Below, piece after piece: positions 7,101 through 16,143 of a stretch of DNA of 41,449 nt. Under the pieces are notes generated by a model that worked only from the letters and a program-made list of their open reading frames with translations, was not told the DNA's origin and ran no database searches. Location: positions 1 to 41,449 of IMG/VR virus record IMGVR_UViG_3300006919_000119; one strand, written 5' to 3'. This DNA comes from a virus. The translations under genes were made by a program, and so were the position numbers. The first letter of the stretch is position 1; each line of letters starts with the position of its first letter.

Positions 7101-10100
7101 TCAACAAACGTGTAACCTCTTTTTTCTAAATCAGCTTGAATAGCTTGATTTTGCTTTTTTCTGTTTTCAGCTATTTGATTAAAAGTTTGCAACACGCTTT
7201 TTCTAGAATTCAAAGATTTTTTTATATCAGCCTTTGAAGTTTTAACTACAATATCAGAGAATTTTTTTATAGTGTTCTTAGCTTTTGTTTTAGTTATAAC
7301 ACCTGTTAATTGCTTAACTATTAACTCGTTTTGTAGTGGTACCAAAAATTCTATTTGATTATCTGTTAAGTTCTTAATATCTACACCAACACCAAAGTAT
7401 TCTGTAAACGTAGTGTCAGCAGGTTCTCTTAACATTAACTCATTTAGATTGACACCTTGTACAGCCATTCTAACTATAGCAGCTATACCATCTGGTAAAC
7501 TAAGATCACCATTTAATACTCTAGGTAAGATCTTGTCAAATAAAATTTTTGTAGTTTTGCTTTTTAATTTCTCTGGTACACCATATATATTTTTACTACC
7601 ATCGTTTATTATATCGTCTGCTGCTATTTTTATAGGACCTTGCATAGCTATAGACCTTATACCAACAAAAGTTTCTTTAACATTGTTTTCAATAGCAGCG
7701 TATAACAACATCCCATGCACATCATTAGCCGGTGTAGAATGTTCTTCCCTCATGTTATCGGTAGTATTTAACTTTCTAGTTCTTTGGTCTACTGTATAAA
7801 ATCCATTTTTAAAATGAGTTCTAACAGAGTGCCCCATACCAGCAGCACCACTATCTTGAAGGAAAGATATCCACAACCAAGCATCATTAGGATTAGATTG
7901 TAACCACTCTTGAACAGCTATAAAATAATCTCTTAAATTATCTAACTTTCTATCTTCAATAAGTTTTTGTTTTTCCGTAAGCTTTGCTATACCTGATTTT
8001 TGTTTTAATTTACTGTTATAATAAAATCTAGGATTTGATATAACCTCAACACCTTTAGGCGCTTTTGGAACGTTAGCGTTATATTCATCGTTAACGCCAA
8101 ACGTAGATCTACTAATACCACCCATACCCATCAACCTATGTATCTCTCTAAACTTCATGTTATCTTTGGTATTTAAAAAGTCTCTAGTTACAGTGTACTT
8201 GCGATCATAAAACGTTTCTTCAGTTTCAGGATTATAAATTCCTCTAAATTGACTTTTATCTCCTTTATATTTCATTATAAACGGAAGTGGACTACCTGTT
8301 TTCTCCTTCACAAACCTAGCAAAGTCAGTAGCTGTCATGTCATTACCTCTATTGAGGGACTTAGCAAACATCATCGCTGGTTTACCAACGCCTACTTCAG
8401 CAGCTTGGTTATTAACTAAAGATCTAGCTTCTTGATTAGCTGCAAAAACTGAAGCTTGTGTTATAACTCCTTTAACAGCTCCATCATATTTTCTTTCTGC
8501 AGGCATTAAAGTAAAATCTGGATTAATACCAAACACCATTAATATATCAGTGTTGGCCATACGATCGACGTTTAAGGCTTTACCATATAAATTAGGAACC
8601 CTCATTTTACCATCTACATAAAACTCTTTTAATAACTTAGTGTTTATACCTATAGCTTTACCAGACTTAGGATTAAAATTAACGTTAGGTAATATAGAGT
8701 TAATAAACTCTTTAGGTCCTATTCTCTCCATGACCTCTGCTATTTTAGTTCTAGCAGCAATTGACTCTGGATTAGTTAACGTTTGCGGCTTAGCTAGTAT
8801 TGAGTTTGGGTTTACGCCAAATTCGTTAGTAGATATAGTTTCTAAAATAGGATATAAAACACCTGTAGGTTGTACTCTATTTTTTGATGTTTCATTTGGA
8901 TTAGCTTGAGACATCATATCTTCTTTCACATCTTCATACAACTTATTATCTACATCATAATTAATTTTTTCTAATGAACTACGTATAGGCGTAACTGTAT
9001 CTTCTTTAAAATTTAAGTTACTTGCTACAAACTGTGCTTTCTTTTTAGTCTTAAGTAAACCTTTCTTTTTTTGTATTTGTGTTTGTAAAGAAAGATCTTG
9101 TGTGTCAAAGTCGGCTTCAGGTTGAGTAGTATCTTGTACTTGTATTTGAGTATCACCTTGATCTATCTTAGTTTCTTGAGATGTTTGCTCAGCAGTTTTT
9201 ATACCTAATCTACGGGCTAAGCTTTGAGCCCTTAGATTTAGTCTATTACTAACAAACTGATCAAGTGGTTGTCTACCATTGTATTCGTTGTTAACTAATG
9301 TTGCAGCTTCATTTATTAAATCGGCTTGATAGCTTTGTCTAGATACACCAGCATCATCAGCTATATTTGTAGGTATAGGATCAAATAATCTTTGTGTTAT
9401 ATTTTGAACTATAGGCATTATCTCTTGACCAAACTCAGAATCTATAGTTGCTATATAATTCTTAAATTTATCTTCTCTATACGTCACTGGTCTACCATCA
9501 GCGTTTTTACGAACAGTTTGATTTATCATTCTTCTCGTATCACCATCAAACCTATCTAGCATGCCAGCAAGATTTGATTTAGCAAACTTCATTTCATCTG
9601 GCACGATAGTTGTATCAGCTGTAGCACTTACTATACCGCTACTTAAAGAACCTTTATGTATACTTCTATTATATTCTTTTAAGAACTCAAATACATCTTT
9701 ACCTGTATTAAACTTTATTTTCTTAAATCCAGCGGCTCTAAGTATAGGTAAAATAAAATCCATTAATGGTTGGAACACGCTTTCATTATAAGTAATGTCA
9801 CCAACGGCTATAGCATCGGACGTCAACGTAATCCACTCATCTGGATTTTGCGTCATATATTCCTCTGTGTATCCAGCTATTTCAACTCTTTTTTCAACAG
9901 TGGCCCATTGAGCACCTATTTGTTGTGATAAATCTTGTCTTATATTAGTGAATTGGTTTGGGTTAGCCTTCATCGATTTTCTAAGAATACCATGCAATAG
10001 TTCGTGATTACCTACATTAACAGCACCTGTAAATTGCGCTACTTGAGTATTAATTATCATTTGATCCTCATATACAAAACCATCTGAGTCCGCAGCTTCA

Positions 10101-11977
10101 TCACCATATGCTTTTCTTATTTCCTCTCTAGTTAAAGTATCATTATACTTTAAACCATATAATGCACTATGTTTTTTAGCAAACTCTAAATTACTTTTAA
10201 ACATACGTTCAGCTCTATCTTGATTAAACTCAGCAGCATCTTGCTCTATTGTTTGAGCCTCTGCTGAATTAGGATCTACTTGCCCTTGATACGGAGCTAG
10301 TATCTCTTCTATCTTAGAGTTGATATCGTCAAAATCTTTTCTAGCACCTGGCACAGCGAATACTCCAGACTTTTTTAAATCTTGCTCAGCTTTTAATCTT
10401 TTGTTTTCTAATTCAACTAAACGTTTTCTATCAGCTGGATCAGTTACTATAGCATCAATATTTAATTCTACGTTAGCATCATTTAACGCTTTATCAACAA
10501 TACCTTTTAGTGTGTCATCATTTGTTATTTCAGTGCTATTTAACACCTTCGCTTTCTCAGCTGTCGATAGATATTTACTGTTTACTATACTAAGAACTCT
10601 TTTCTTATTAACATCACCTCCATTGATTTTATATTTTCTACCCTTACTGTTATCAAGAATAATATCCGTATTGAATATAGCGGTTGGTCCTTCTAATATA
10701 CCTTCTAAAAATATCTCCTCACTATCCATATTCTCAAAACCTTTCTGAACACTGAAGCCATCTTGCTCTGCTATACCACCAGAAGTAAACTGCCCAACAG
10801 CCTCACCAGTAGCACCACCAACCATTTCAGTACCTGTCACCGCTGCAGCTGTAACGCCTTTAGACGCTGTCTTATTTAACACTGAAGTACCAACACCTCT
10901 TGCTACACCAAACGTTAATGCTTCTACTAAAGCAATACTCATACCTCTTGCTATAGCTTTCTGCTTCATTCTTTCCATTGCTTCCGCATCGTTAAGTATT
11001 ACCCTAACGTTGCCAGCTGTAAAACCATTTTCAAAGTCATTAGGGTCAACACCAAGGGTTTTTAACTCATCTTGTAATAGTTGACTAAATTCTAATCCAG
11101 ATTCCATAGCACCTATACCAGCACTATAAGCCCCACTAATAGCCCCATACTTCCCTGCTCCAAATTTTTTTCCAACACCATACCCACCAGCAGCACCAGT
11201 ACCTGCGGCAGCTAACATCTCTTCAGATCCAGACCCTAAAGAGTGTGCCATTGTTGATATAGATTTAGTCACCTCTAATAAACCATAGTCTATAGCACCA
11301 AATGGATCTTTTGCCGCAGCAACTATGTTACCCCATATACCACCACCTTCAGCTTCTTTTCTTTCTTTAAACTCTCTTACAGCCTCTGGCTCTTGTATAT
11401 TATTAACTTCTTCTATATCTTTTATAAAACTTTCTATTGTAGCATCATCAACGTTATTACCACGCCTCATTATATCAAAAGCTTCTTCTACAGATAAACC
11501 ACGTTTACCTTGTTTAAGCGCTAATGTAAAATCATTCATGAAACCACCGTCTTCTGGTATGTTATCATTTTCATCCGTCCATGTATCTAGATGTGTTCCT
11601 TTAGGGAAATCAGCTATTATAGCATCAGGATTTTGTTCTTCAAATAGTTTGGTATTTGTTACGTTTACCTTTACTATCTTGTTGCCCATTCTGTACTTTA
11701 CTAATCCCGCAGAACCAGTTTCCGAAGACAACCCCATATCTTGTTGTTGATTTTGTTGGGGCTGACTCGCCCCTTGTGACTTTCCCGGCTGTTCTCCTTG
11801 GTAGTTACCGTGATCCTCTTTACTTACATAACCCTTTTCTGGATCAGTAGTAAATGAAGTTTCTTTTTTCCACCATCCAGGTTTTTTAGTTTCAGCCATT
11901 GGATTTGCTTTGACAAAAGCTTCGATGTGCTCTGGCGCAACCTTTACGGTTTTACCATTTAATATAAATTCTTGCAT
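4196..11977 (-). CDS. Giant internal virion (ejection-type) protein with zincin-like and HAD-like domains
   Basis: This 2593-residue protein follows two ejection-type proteins and probably enters the host with the DNA (inference). Visible parts in order: two N-terminal copies of a 25-aa motif (residues 4-28 and 94-120); a Gly/Ala-rich, membrane-interacting-looking region (about 215-410); an HExxH motif H658-E659-LL-H662 with E714 as candidate third zinc ligand; Q-rich linkers (about 945-1000); a tandem 37-aa repeat (1599-1661); a HAD-like phosphatase domain with D1669-x-D1671-x-T, T1750 in VLTAR, K1783/K1787 and D1806-D1807; a long helical region (about 1850-2450) with hydrophobic stretches; and a basic C-terminus with two Cys3His modules (C2522, C2532, C2546, H2549; C2568, C2578, C2589, H2592) around a DRDGDG loop. 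It is far longer than T7 gp16 (about 1300 aa). Role as an ejected multi-enzyme protein is likely; each activity is predicted only. Confidence 0.85.
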   Translation of the reverse strand: MQEFILNGKTVKVAPEHIEAFVKANPMAETKKPGWWKKETSFTTDPEKGYVSKEDHGNYQGEQPGKSQGASQPQQNQQQDMGLSSETGSAGLVKYRMGNKIVKVNVTNTKLFEEQNPDAIIADFPKGTHLDTWTDENDNIPEDGGFMNDFTLALKQGKRGLSVEEAFDIMRRGNNVDDATIESFIKDIEEVNNIQEPEAVREFKERKEAEGGGIWGNIVAAAKDPFGAIDYGLLEVTKSISTMAHSLGSGSEEMLAAAGTGAAGGYGVGKKFGAGKYGAISGAYSAGIGAMESGLEFSQLLQDELKTLGVDPNDFENGFTAGNVRVILNDAEAMERMKQKAIARGMSIALVEALTFGVARGVGTSVLNKTASKGVTAAAVTGTEMVGGATGEAVGQFTSGGIAEQDGFSVQKGFENMDSEEIFLEGILEGPTAIFNTDIILDNSKGRKYKINGGDVNKKRVLSIVNSKYLSTAEKAKVLNSTEITNDDTLKGIVDKALNDANVELNIDAIVTDPADRKRLVELENKRLKAEQDLKKSGVFAVPGARKDFDDINSKIEEILAPYQGQVDPNSAEAQTIEQDAAEFNQDRAERMFKSNLEFAKKHSALYGLKYNDTLTREEIRKAYGDEAADSDGFVYEDQMIINTQVAQFTGAVNVGNHELLHGILRKSMKANPNQFTNIRQDLSQQIGAQWATVEKRVEIAGYTEEYMTQNPDEWITLTSDAIAVGDITYNESVFQPLMDFILPILRAAGFKKIKFNTGKDVFEFLKEYNRSIHKGSLSSGIVSATADTTIVPDEMKFAKSNLAGMLDRFDGDTRRMINQTVRKNADGRPVTYREDKFKNYIATIDSEFGQEIMPIVQNITQRLFDPIPTNIADDAGVSRQSYQADLINEAATLVNNEYNGRQPLDQFVSNRLNLRAQSLARRLGIKTAEQTSQETKIDQGDTQIQVQDTTQPEADFDTQDLSLQTQIQKKKGLLKTKKKAQFVASNLNFKEDTVTPIRSSLEKINYDVDNKLYEDVKEDMMSQANPNETSKNRVQPTGVLYPILETISTNEFGVNPNSILAKPQTLTNPESIAARTKIAEVMERIGPKEFINSILPNVNFNPKSGKAIGINTKLLKEFYVDGKMRVPNLYGKALNVDRMANTDILMVFGINPDFTLMPAERKYDGAVKGVITQASVFAANQEARSLVNNQAAEVGVGKPAMMFAKSLNRGNDMTATDFARFVKEKTGSPLPFIMKYKGDKSQFRGIYNPETEETFYDRKYTVTRDFLNTKDNMKFREIHRLMGMGGISRSTFGVNDEYNANVPKAPKGVEVISNPRFYYNSKLKQKSGIAKLTEKQKLIEDRKLDNLRDYFIAVQEWLQSNPNDAWLWISFLQDSGAAGMGHSVRTHFKNGFYTVDQRTRKLNTTDNMREEHSTPANDVHGMLLYAAIENNVKETFVGIRSIAMQGPIKIAADDIINDGSKNIYGVPEKLKSKTTKILFDKILPRVLNGDLSLPDGIAAIVRMAVQGVNLNELMLREPADTTFTEYFGVGVDIKNLTDNQIEFLVPLQNELIVKQLTGVITKTKAKNTIKKFSDIVVKTSKADIKKSLNSRKSVLQTFNQIAENRKKQNQAIQADLEKRGYTFVDKPAEPITTTFEKIAGNRKKANDIIQADLEARGYKFSKGMSTFDFDETLIIDGENFVVATNPNTGETQNVKSGEWPLLGPELADQGYTFNFDDFVNVRGGVDGPLLQKMKNQIAKYGPKNVFVLTARPQTSDTAIHGWLESKGINIPFKNITGLGDGKGEAKARWMLEKFSEGYNDMYFVDDALPNVEAVKTVLDQLDIKSKVVQAKIKFSKTASENFNTILEESQGTSRSRTFSAAEAKKTGQHKGWWRIFIPPSAEDFRGLLYRFLGKGQQGNMHMKYFKIKLLDPFAKGIRAWNIYKQEMVNEYKQLRKSLPNVTKILNYTVEGTPFTVDTAIRVYLWNKHGHTIPGLDEATKNELIDFVNNDTEVKGFADVLSNITRTQQGYVAPDAHWSLGTISMDLNNVVNKVGRKEFLAEYLHNAEAIFTPENMNKIEALYGTGFREALENIMYRMENGGNRLVSPDRQVNRLYNWINGSIGAIMFFNMRSAILQTISTVNFINWSDNNIFKASAAFANQPQFWKDFAMIFNSPMLKQRRTGIQIDVSASELSRAFKEGRGKAQGVISWLLEKGFTPTQIADSMAISFGGATLYRNRLNTYLKQGFSEVEANEKAMLDFQEVAEETQQSSREDLISKQQASVIGRLILAFQNVTMQYTRLTKKALSDLINGRGDWKTNMSKIIYYGAVQNIVFASLQTALAFMLWGDDEEEIENKTQRVANSALDSFLRGTGLYGAIISTAKNTIIQHNIQNKKDWNREDGRTLLEIVNFSPPIGSKLRKIYNAIKTEQYNKGVSEEIGFRIENPTLYKWASVIEAVTNVPTQRIVKKVNNLEEAITGNHLTWQKIALALGWSKWEIGVKDEELEQAKKDAKNNKTSDKKKNKREEEERLEKEGYKRVQCSGTNSVGNQCGLYSDLIKAKSWKCSHHKDFKDGDDRDGDGVKEYRCTATKTNGKRCKNKTENKNKRCYAHQ
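6995..7183 (-). repeat. Tandem 37-codon repeat inside the giant gene
   Basis: Residues 1599-1624 and 1636-1661 of the giant protein are two copies of the pattern F-x-x-I-A-x-N-R-K-K-x-N-x-x-I/A-QADLE-x-RGY-x-F, starting 37 codons apart. The second copy ends directly before the HAD-like domain. The copies differ at several positions, so the duplication is old or has been diversified; it is probably a paired helical linker. Confidence 0.85.
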
Positions 11978-12008
11978 ACTGTTTCGTTAGTTACCCGTTA
12001 ATAATTAT

Positions 12009-13361
12009 TTACTGTGGTACCCAAACTCCCTCAGAGTTTACTGTTCCTCCTGAGAAGTCATCGGTTTGCCCTTGGTTTGGATTTGATCTCATATTAGCTG
12101 GTATATTTTTTTGGTACTCTCTAGCCTCATATAAAGTAAAGTATTGAGTCATCATTGTTTTTAACATCTTCTCATTACCCATTATTTTTTTTGTAATAAC
12201 ATTAGCATCTCGTTCAGTCACTTTACCATCTCCAGGTGTAGGGTCTAATTTTTTAATGTGTTCATCTTTTAAACCTAGTTGTTTATAATCCATTGTTAGC
12301 AACTTCTCCGTTAAATCATCTTTAAATGAAGTATCACCTACCATTTTCTTTGTAGCCAATTTATACGGATCAGTACTGTTCATTAATTTAGTATATTTAT
12401 CTTGTGCTTTCTCAAAATTAAATTTAACTGGATCTCCAGGTTTTAAATTCTGCGCCTCTTGCCCACCACCCATAATAAAAGTACTTAATTGTTGAGCTGC
12501 TTTACCGTCAGCAGCGTGTCCTTTAATATGGTCTTTTATCTCATCCATTGTGACGTGCTTCTTCTCATCTTTCAATAACGCCTCAGCTTCGTCAGGATCC
12601 AAGTATTCTCTCTTACCTGTCTGTGAATCAATATGTAAAACTTTTTCACCACTCTTTCTAGCTTTCCTTATCCAATCTAACTTAGAAGCTCTTACAAATT
12701 CTGAATATCCTTCGTCACTATTAGGATACTTATTGCCAAATTTATCTGTTTTAAACTGTCCATCTTCTGATACTTTAAATCTATCATCTCCCCAAGCTTG
12801 TTTATAACTAGCTAATTTAGGATTACCCTCTTCATCTTCTTGAACAAACTCTTGTAATTCAGCGTTATTCATAGCATAACCCACCCTACCGCTTTCATCT
12901 TTAGTAGGTTCTATTTTCCCAGTTATAACATCTTCAATCATATCATTATTGATATCTTTAGTATCTATTTGATTATTTTCATCTGTTATAATATCAGCTA
13001 TTTCGTCTTTATCAGCCTCAGTCTTCTTGTATTCACCCGCCTCTTGTGTTACCTCTCTTTCAAAATCCATTCGTTGTTTCTTGTTAAGATAAACGTAAGC
13101 ACCTCTTCTTCTTTTAAGTTTCTTGTATAAAGCGTTATACTCTTCATCACTTAAACCTTCTTTGCTTAACTGTTGATCCATTATATTATTGAATTCTTTA
13201 TTTCTTCTTTGAAAAGTTTTAGCTAAACCTTTAGATAAATGTCCGGCTACTTTAGTAGCAGCTTGAGATTCTACTAAATTATCCATGTTTCTAGTTTGTG
13301 CTACATCTGAAGCGCCTTGTACTAGCTGCAAGTTCATTTTTAAAGGACTTTTTTTACTCAT
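12009..13361 (-). CDS. Internal virion protein candidate (450 aa, highly charged)
   Basis: The product is hydrophilic and mostly helical, dense in Lys, Glu and Asp, with a basic region near residues 80-90 (KKLKRRRGAYVYLNKKQRM) and no membrane segment. Near the C-terminus a D-P-T-P-G-D-G-K-V segment looks like a degenerate calcium loop. No family is recognised. It lies between the gp14-like 310-aa protein and the giant ejection-type protein, the order expected for a T7-like set of three internal core proteins (gp14, gp15, gp16), so an internal role equivalent to gp15 is inferred. The start has the ATAATTATG context. Confidence 0.75.
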   Translation of the reverse strand: MSKKSPLKMNLQLVQGASDVAQTRNMDNLVESQAATKVAGHLSKGLAKTFQRRNKEFNNIMDQQLSKEGLSDEEYNALYKKLKRRRGAYVYLNKKQRMDFEREVTQEAGEYKKTEADKDEIADIITDENNQIDTKDINNDMIEDVITGKIEPTKDESGRVGYAMNNAELQEFVQEDEEGNPKLASYKQAWGDDRFKVSEDGQFKTDKFGNKYPNSDEGYSEFVRASKLDWIRKARKSGEKVLHIDSQTGKREYLDPDEAEALLKDEKKHVTMDEIKDHIKGHAADGKAAQQLSTFIMGGGQEAQNLKPGDPVKFNFEKAQDKYTKLMNSTDPYKLATKKMVGDTSFKDDLTEKLLTMDYKQLGLKDEHIKKLDPTPGDGKVTERDANVITKKIMGNEKMLKTMMTQYFTLYEAREYQKNIPANMRSNPNQGQTDDFSGGTVNSEGVWVPQ

Positions 13362-13372
13362 AATTATATTTT

Positions 13373-14305
13373 TTATTGTCCAAAGCCAGCAAACATATCT
13401 GCTGCTCCAGTTAAACCACCTGTCAACGCATCCATTTTGGCTTGCTTAGCTTGAGCTACCGCCGCATTATCAGCTGCCGCTTTCTGTTGAGCCATACCGA
13501 ACATTGTTTCTGTTTGACCTTGTTTCATCTCTCTAGATAACATATCACCTTCTCTTTCCATACCTTGTATTTGTCCAGCCATTTGTCTTTCAGCCATTTG
13601 GTTTTGAGACTCTTGTTGGCCTATACGAGCAGCTCTACTCTGCGCTCCTAACTGTCCTGATTGAGCCATTTGTTGAGCTAATGCTGCAACACCACTACCA
13701 CCAGCCGCACCTTTCAATGAATCTAATATATTGGCTTCACTTTGTTGAGCTTGTTGTGATTCTAATTGAAATTGTTTTTGATTGATAGTTAAATCTTCCA
13801 TCGTGTTCTCCATATTGAGGTATGGATTACTTGTATCTAAATTTCTATAAGCTTCTTCTTGTCTTTGTCTTTCTCTCTCAGAAGCCTTAGCTTGTTTCTC
13901 TGCTTTTCTTTCAGCTTTCTTAGCTTTCTTAAAACCTATAACACTACTAGCTAAAGATAATCCTATACCTAAAGGACCAGCAGCGTTTTCCATAAAACCA
14001 CCTATTTTACCTAATAAACCTCCACCACCACCACCGCTAGCAGCAGGATCACCGATCTTCCACATATTAGACATCTTATTAAACATGTCTCCGCCAGGTA
14101 GCATATTCTGCACGAAACCACCACCAGTGCTAGGTTGTGGTTGTGGACCAATCATTGATTGTTGATTAGCGTTAGGATTTAGCATAGGTATCGGCCACAT
14201 ATTATTACCACCAGCTGTAGGTTGCTGTTGGTTAGAATTTTGCATGCCTTGCATCCATTCAGGTATCGGCCAATTAAAATTATAAGGACTATTATTGTTA
14301 TTCAT
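13373..14305 (-). CDS. Internal virion protein, T7 gp14-like
   Basis: The 310 residues have three parts. An N/Q/P/G-rich N-terminus (1-100) includes a duplicated WPIP motif (NWPIPEWMQ, MWPIPML) and a run of six Gly. A hydrophobic segment follows (GPLGIGLSLASSVIGF, about 110-125). A long Lys/Glu/Gln/Ala helical region completes it (KKAKKAERKAEKQAK, then many QQ/AQQ blocks). A short hydrophobic stretch followed by a charged helix is typical of T7 gp14-type ejection proteins, which insert into the outer membrane during DNA entry. Identity rests on architecture and position before two other internal proteins, not on a strong sequence signature. Confidence 0.7.
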   Translation of the reverse strand: MNNNNSPYNFNWPIPEWMQGMQNSNQQQPTAGGNNMWPIPMLNPNANQQSMIGPQPQPSTGGGFVQNMLPGGDMFNKMSNMWKIGDPAASGGGGGGLLGKIGGFMENAAGPLGIGLSLASSVIGFKKAKKAERKAEKQAKASERERQRQEEAYRNLDTSNPYLNMENTMEDLTINQKQFQLESQQAQQSEANILDSLKGAAGGSGVAALAQQMAQSGQLGAQSRAARIGQQESQNQMAERQMAGQIQGMEREGDMLSREMKQGQTETMFGMAQQKAAADNAAVAQAKQAKMDALTGGLTGAADMFAGFGQ

Positions 14306-14354
14306 ATTAGATAATTTACTATATTATAATTACATTTATTACTCTTTATTTACA

Positions 14355-14714
14355 CTATCTGCTACTTTCTTCTATCTCACACGCCGCTTCGTGTAATTCT
14401 GCTTTTTTTGTTGAGTTATTTCTAAACTGAACTTTAGCGTAATACCCAAGTATAGAACCTATTTCTACTAAATTGTTTTTACTGAAAAATACAAAATCAC
14501 TTGTGGTAACTGATTCTGCAAATTCACCTTCTATTTCTATATTCAAAACAACGTTCGCACCAACAGTTGTGATAGTATTTATAGTGCCAATTAAATTTGT
14601 TTGACCTGCTACTGAAAAACCACCCATTGTAGAAGTGTTAACAAAGTATGCGGTGTCTCCTATCTTGCAAGAAACATTTATTGGTGAAGGAAATGTTAAG
14701 TCTAATGTTGCCAT
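14355..14714 (-). CDS. Small beta-rich virion protein
   Basis: This 119-residue protein is made of alternating strands and contains motifs I recall from small proteins in related marine phage genomes: DTAYFVN, a glycine turn, LIGTI, SDFVFFSKNN and LGYYAKVQFRNNSTKKAEL, ending in ESSR. It lies 1 base after the 470-aa gene. A structural role, such as decoration or tail accessory, is inferred from context and composition. No enzymatic motif is visible. Confidence 0.75.
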   Translation of the reverse strand: MATLDLTFPSPINVSCKIGDTAYFVNTSTMGGFSVAGQTNLIGTINTITTVGANVVLNIEIEGEFAESVTTSDFVFFSKNNLVEIGSILGYYAKVQFRNNSTKKAELHEAACEIEESSR

Positions 14715-14715
14715 A

Positions 14716-16128
14716 TTATGTTGCTATGTTATCTACGTTAATATTAAATACTGTATCTTCAGATTCGTATCCTAGATTTAATTCAGCTTTTATTGTGTAA
14801 GTTGTAGTACCAGTACCGCTACCAGTTATTATACCACTTATGTTACCATCTCCACTTGCTTTTACAAAATCAGCTATATTTGGTTTTCCAGAAACTTTAG
14901 TAAAAGTTATTCCAGTTAAAGTGTATACTAATAAAATAGTTCTTTCACGTTTAGATAAGCTTGAGTTGCTATAACATGTGGAGTGTGTCACGCCACCTGC
15001 TAATCCATTTATTCTAACATTACTATCAGCCGTTGTTGCGTTAAAAGTTATAATATTATTTAAGTTCTGTGTTATAGTATTAGTTGGGTACGTAGCATTT
15101 ATTTTACTATCTTTTGATCCAGTTGTTTCAACGTTAATCTTATAACTAGCAGCTCTTCTAAACATTACTTTTTTATTGTCTGCTAACGTCAAATTTTTTG
15201 AAAGTGTACAAACAAAAGTGCTGTCTATTGACACAACTTTTATTGTTTCACCGTTATTAATCTTTCTGCTTCTAGAGTCCGTTACTATTATTTCATCACC
15301 AACTAGAACTCCGCTTAAACTATCAAAAGTAATTTGACTTACATTAGTAGCTCCTCCACCTACATTAACAGCTGTAGCTAACACTATAGGCGCGGAAGGA
15401 AATTTTTGATAATGAGTGTAGTAACCTCTTTTATTAAGTGTGCCAGTTAAAACGTCTACAACTCCAGACGGCGTAACACCTGTACTATTAGAATAACTTA
15501 ATAGATTTTTATCATTATTATCTAATACACTTAATTCAAATGGTGCGTTTGGTGTACCATATATTTTTATATTCTTACTACAACCATATGTTGGTATATT
15601 TTTTTTACCTACATATATTTTTTTAATAACATCACCAGCTAAAACTACGGGTGCTTTACTTATTAAATAATCTACATCAATAATAACATTTTCAGATTGT
15701 TTTATCTCTCTCTCCGTTTTACATATTAAATTGTAAGTATTAGCAGTGGTAGTTTCTTCAAGAACAACTTTTAATCCATCAATAGGTTTTCTTAATATAG
15801 CGCTAGGCTTTCTTAATATTTTATAATTACTTATTGGAGTTATAGTTATTAAAGCTATTTTTAAAGCTTCGTTATAAGGCATTATAGCTTTCACAAGATT
15901 TGTGCTAACTTCATTTACAGTGCCAGCATCTGCTCTAGTCAATGCTGAAGTCGATGTGTTGCTTGTTGTGATAAAACCATCCGTAACTGTAGTGTTACCA
16001 AAATCAAACGTTTTATTTCTAACTTTAAACTTTTGAGGCACGGGAATGCCATTAACTGAATAGGTGGTATTACCCTTAGTTTTAGCTATTAATTTTAAAG
16101 TTAAATTTGTTGTAGTATTCAATGCCAT
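14716..16128 (-). CDS. Beta-rich structural protein, tail or fibre candidate
   Basis: The 470 residues are rich in Thr, Asn, Val and Ile with many short strands and Gly turns, like a multi-domain beta-sandwich protein. There is no signal peptide, membrane helix or catalytic motif. It lies 15 bases after the 541-aa protein and directly before the small beta-rich protein, inside the tail module. I do not recognise a family. A fibre, spike or tail-associated protein is the best guess, from composition and position only. Confidence 0.7.
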   Translation of the reverse strand: MALNTTTNLTLKLIAKTKGNTTYSVNGIPVPQKFKVRNKTFDFGNTTVTDGFITTSNTSTSALTRADAGTVNEVSTNLVKAIMPYNEALKIALITITPISNYKILRKPSAILRKPIDGLKVVLEETTTANTYNLICKTEREIKQSENVIIDVDYLISKAPVVLAGDVIKKIYVGKKNIPTYGCSKNIKIYGTPNAPFELSVLDNNDKNLLSYSNSTGVTPSGVVDVLTGTLNKRGYYTHYQKFPSAPIVLATAVNVGGGATNVSQITFDSLSGVLVGDEIIVTDSRSRKINNGETIKVVSIDSTFVCTLSKNLTLADNKKVMFRRAASYKINVETTGSKDSKINATYPTNTITQNLNNIITFNATTADSNVRINGLAGGVTHSTCYSNSSLSKRERTILLVYTLTGITFTKVSGKPNIADFVKASGDGNISGIITGSGTGTTTYTIKAELNLGYESEDTVFNINVDNIAT

Positions 16129-16143
16129 AATAATATTATTAAG

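Noticed and set aside
12229-12256. An EF-hand in the 450-aa protein (D-P-T-P-G-D-G-K-V)
   Set aside because: The loop has one residue too many between the first Asp and the DG pair and lacks the position-12 Glu in register.
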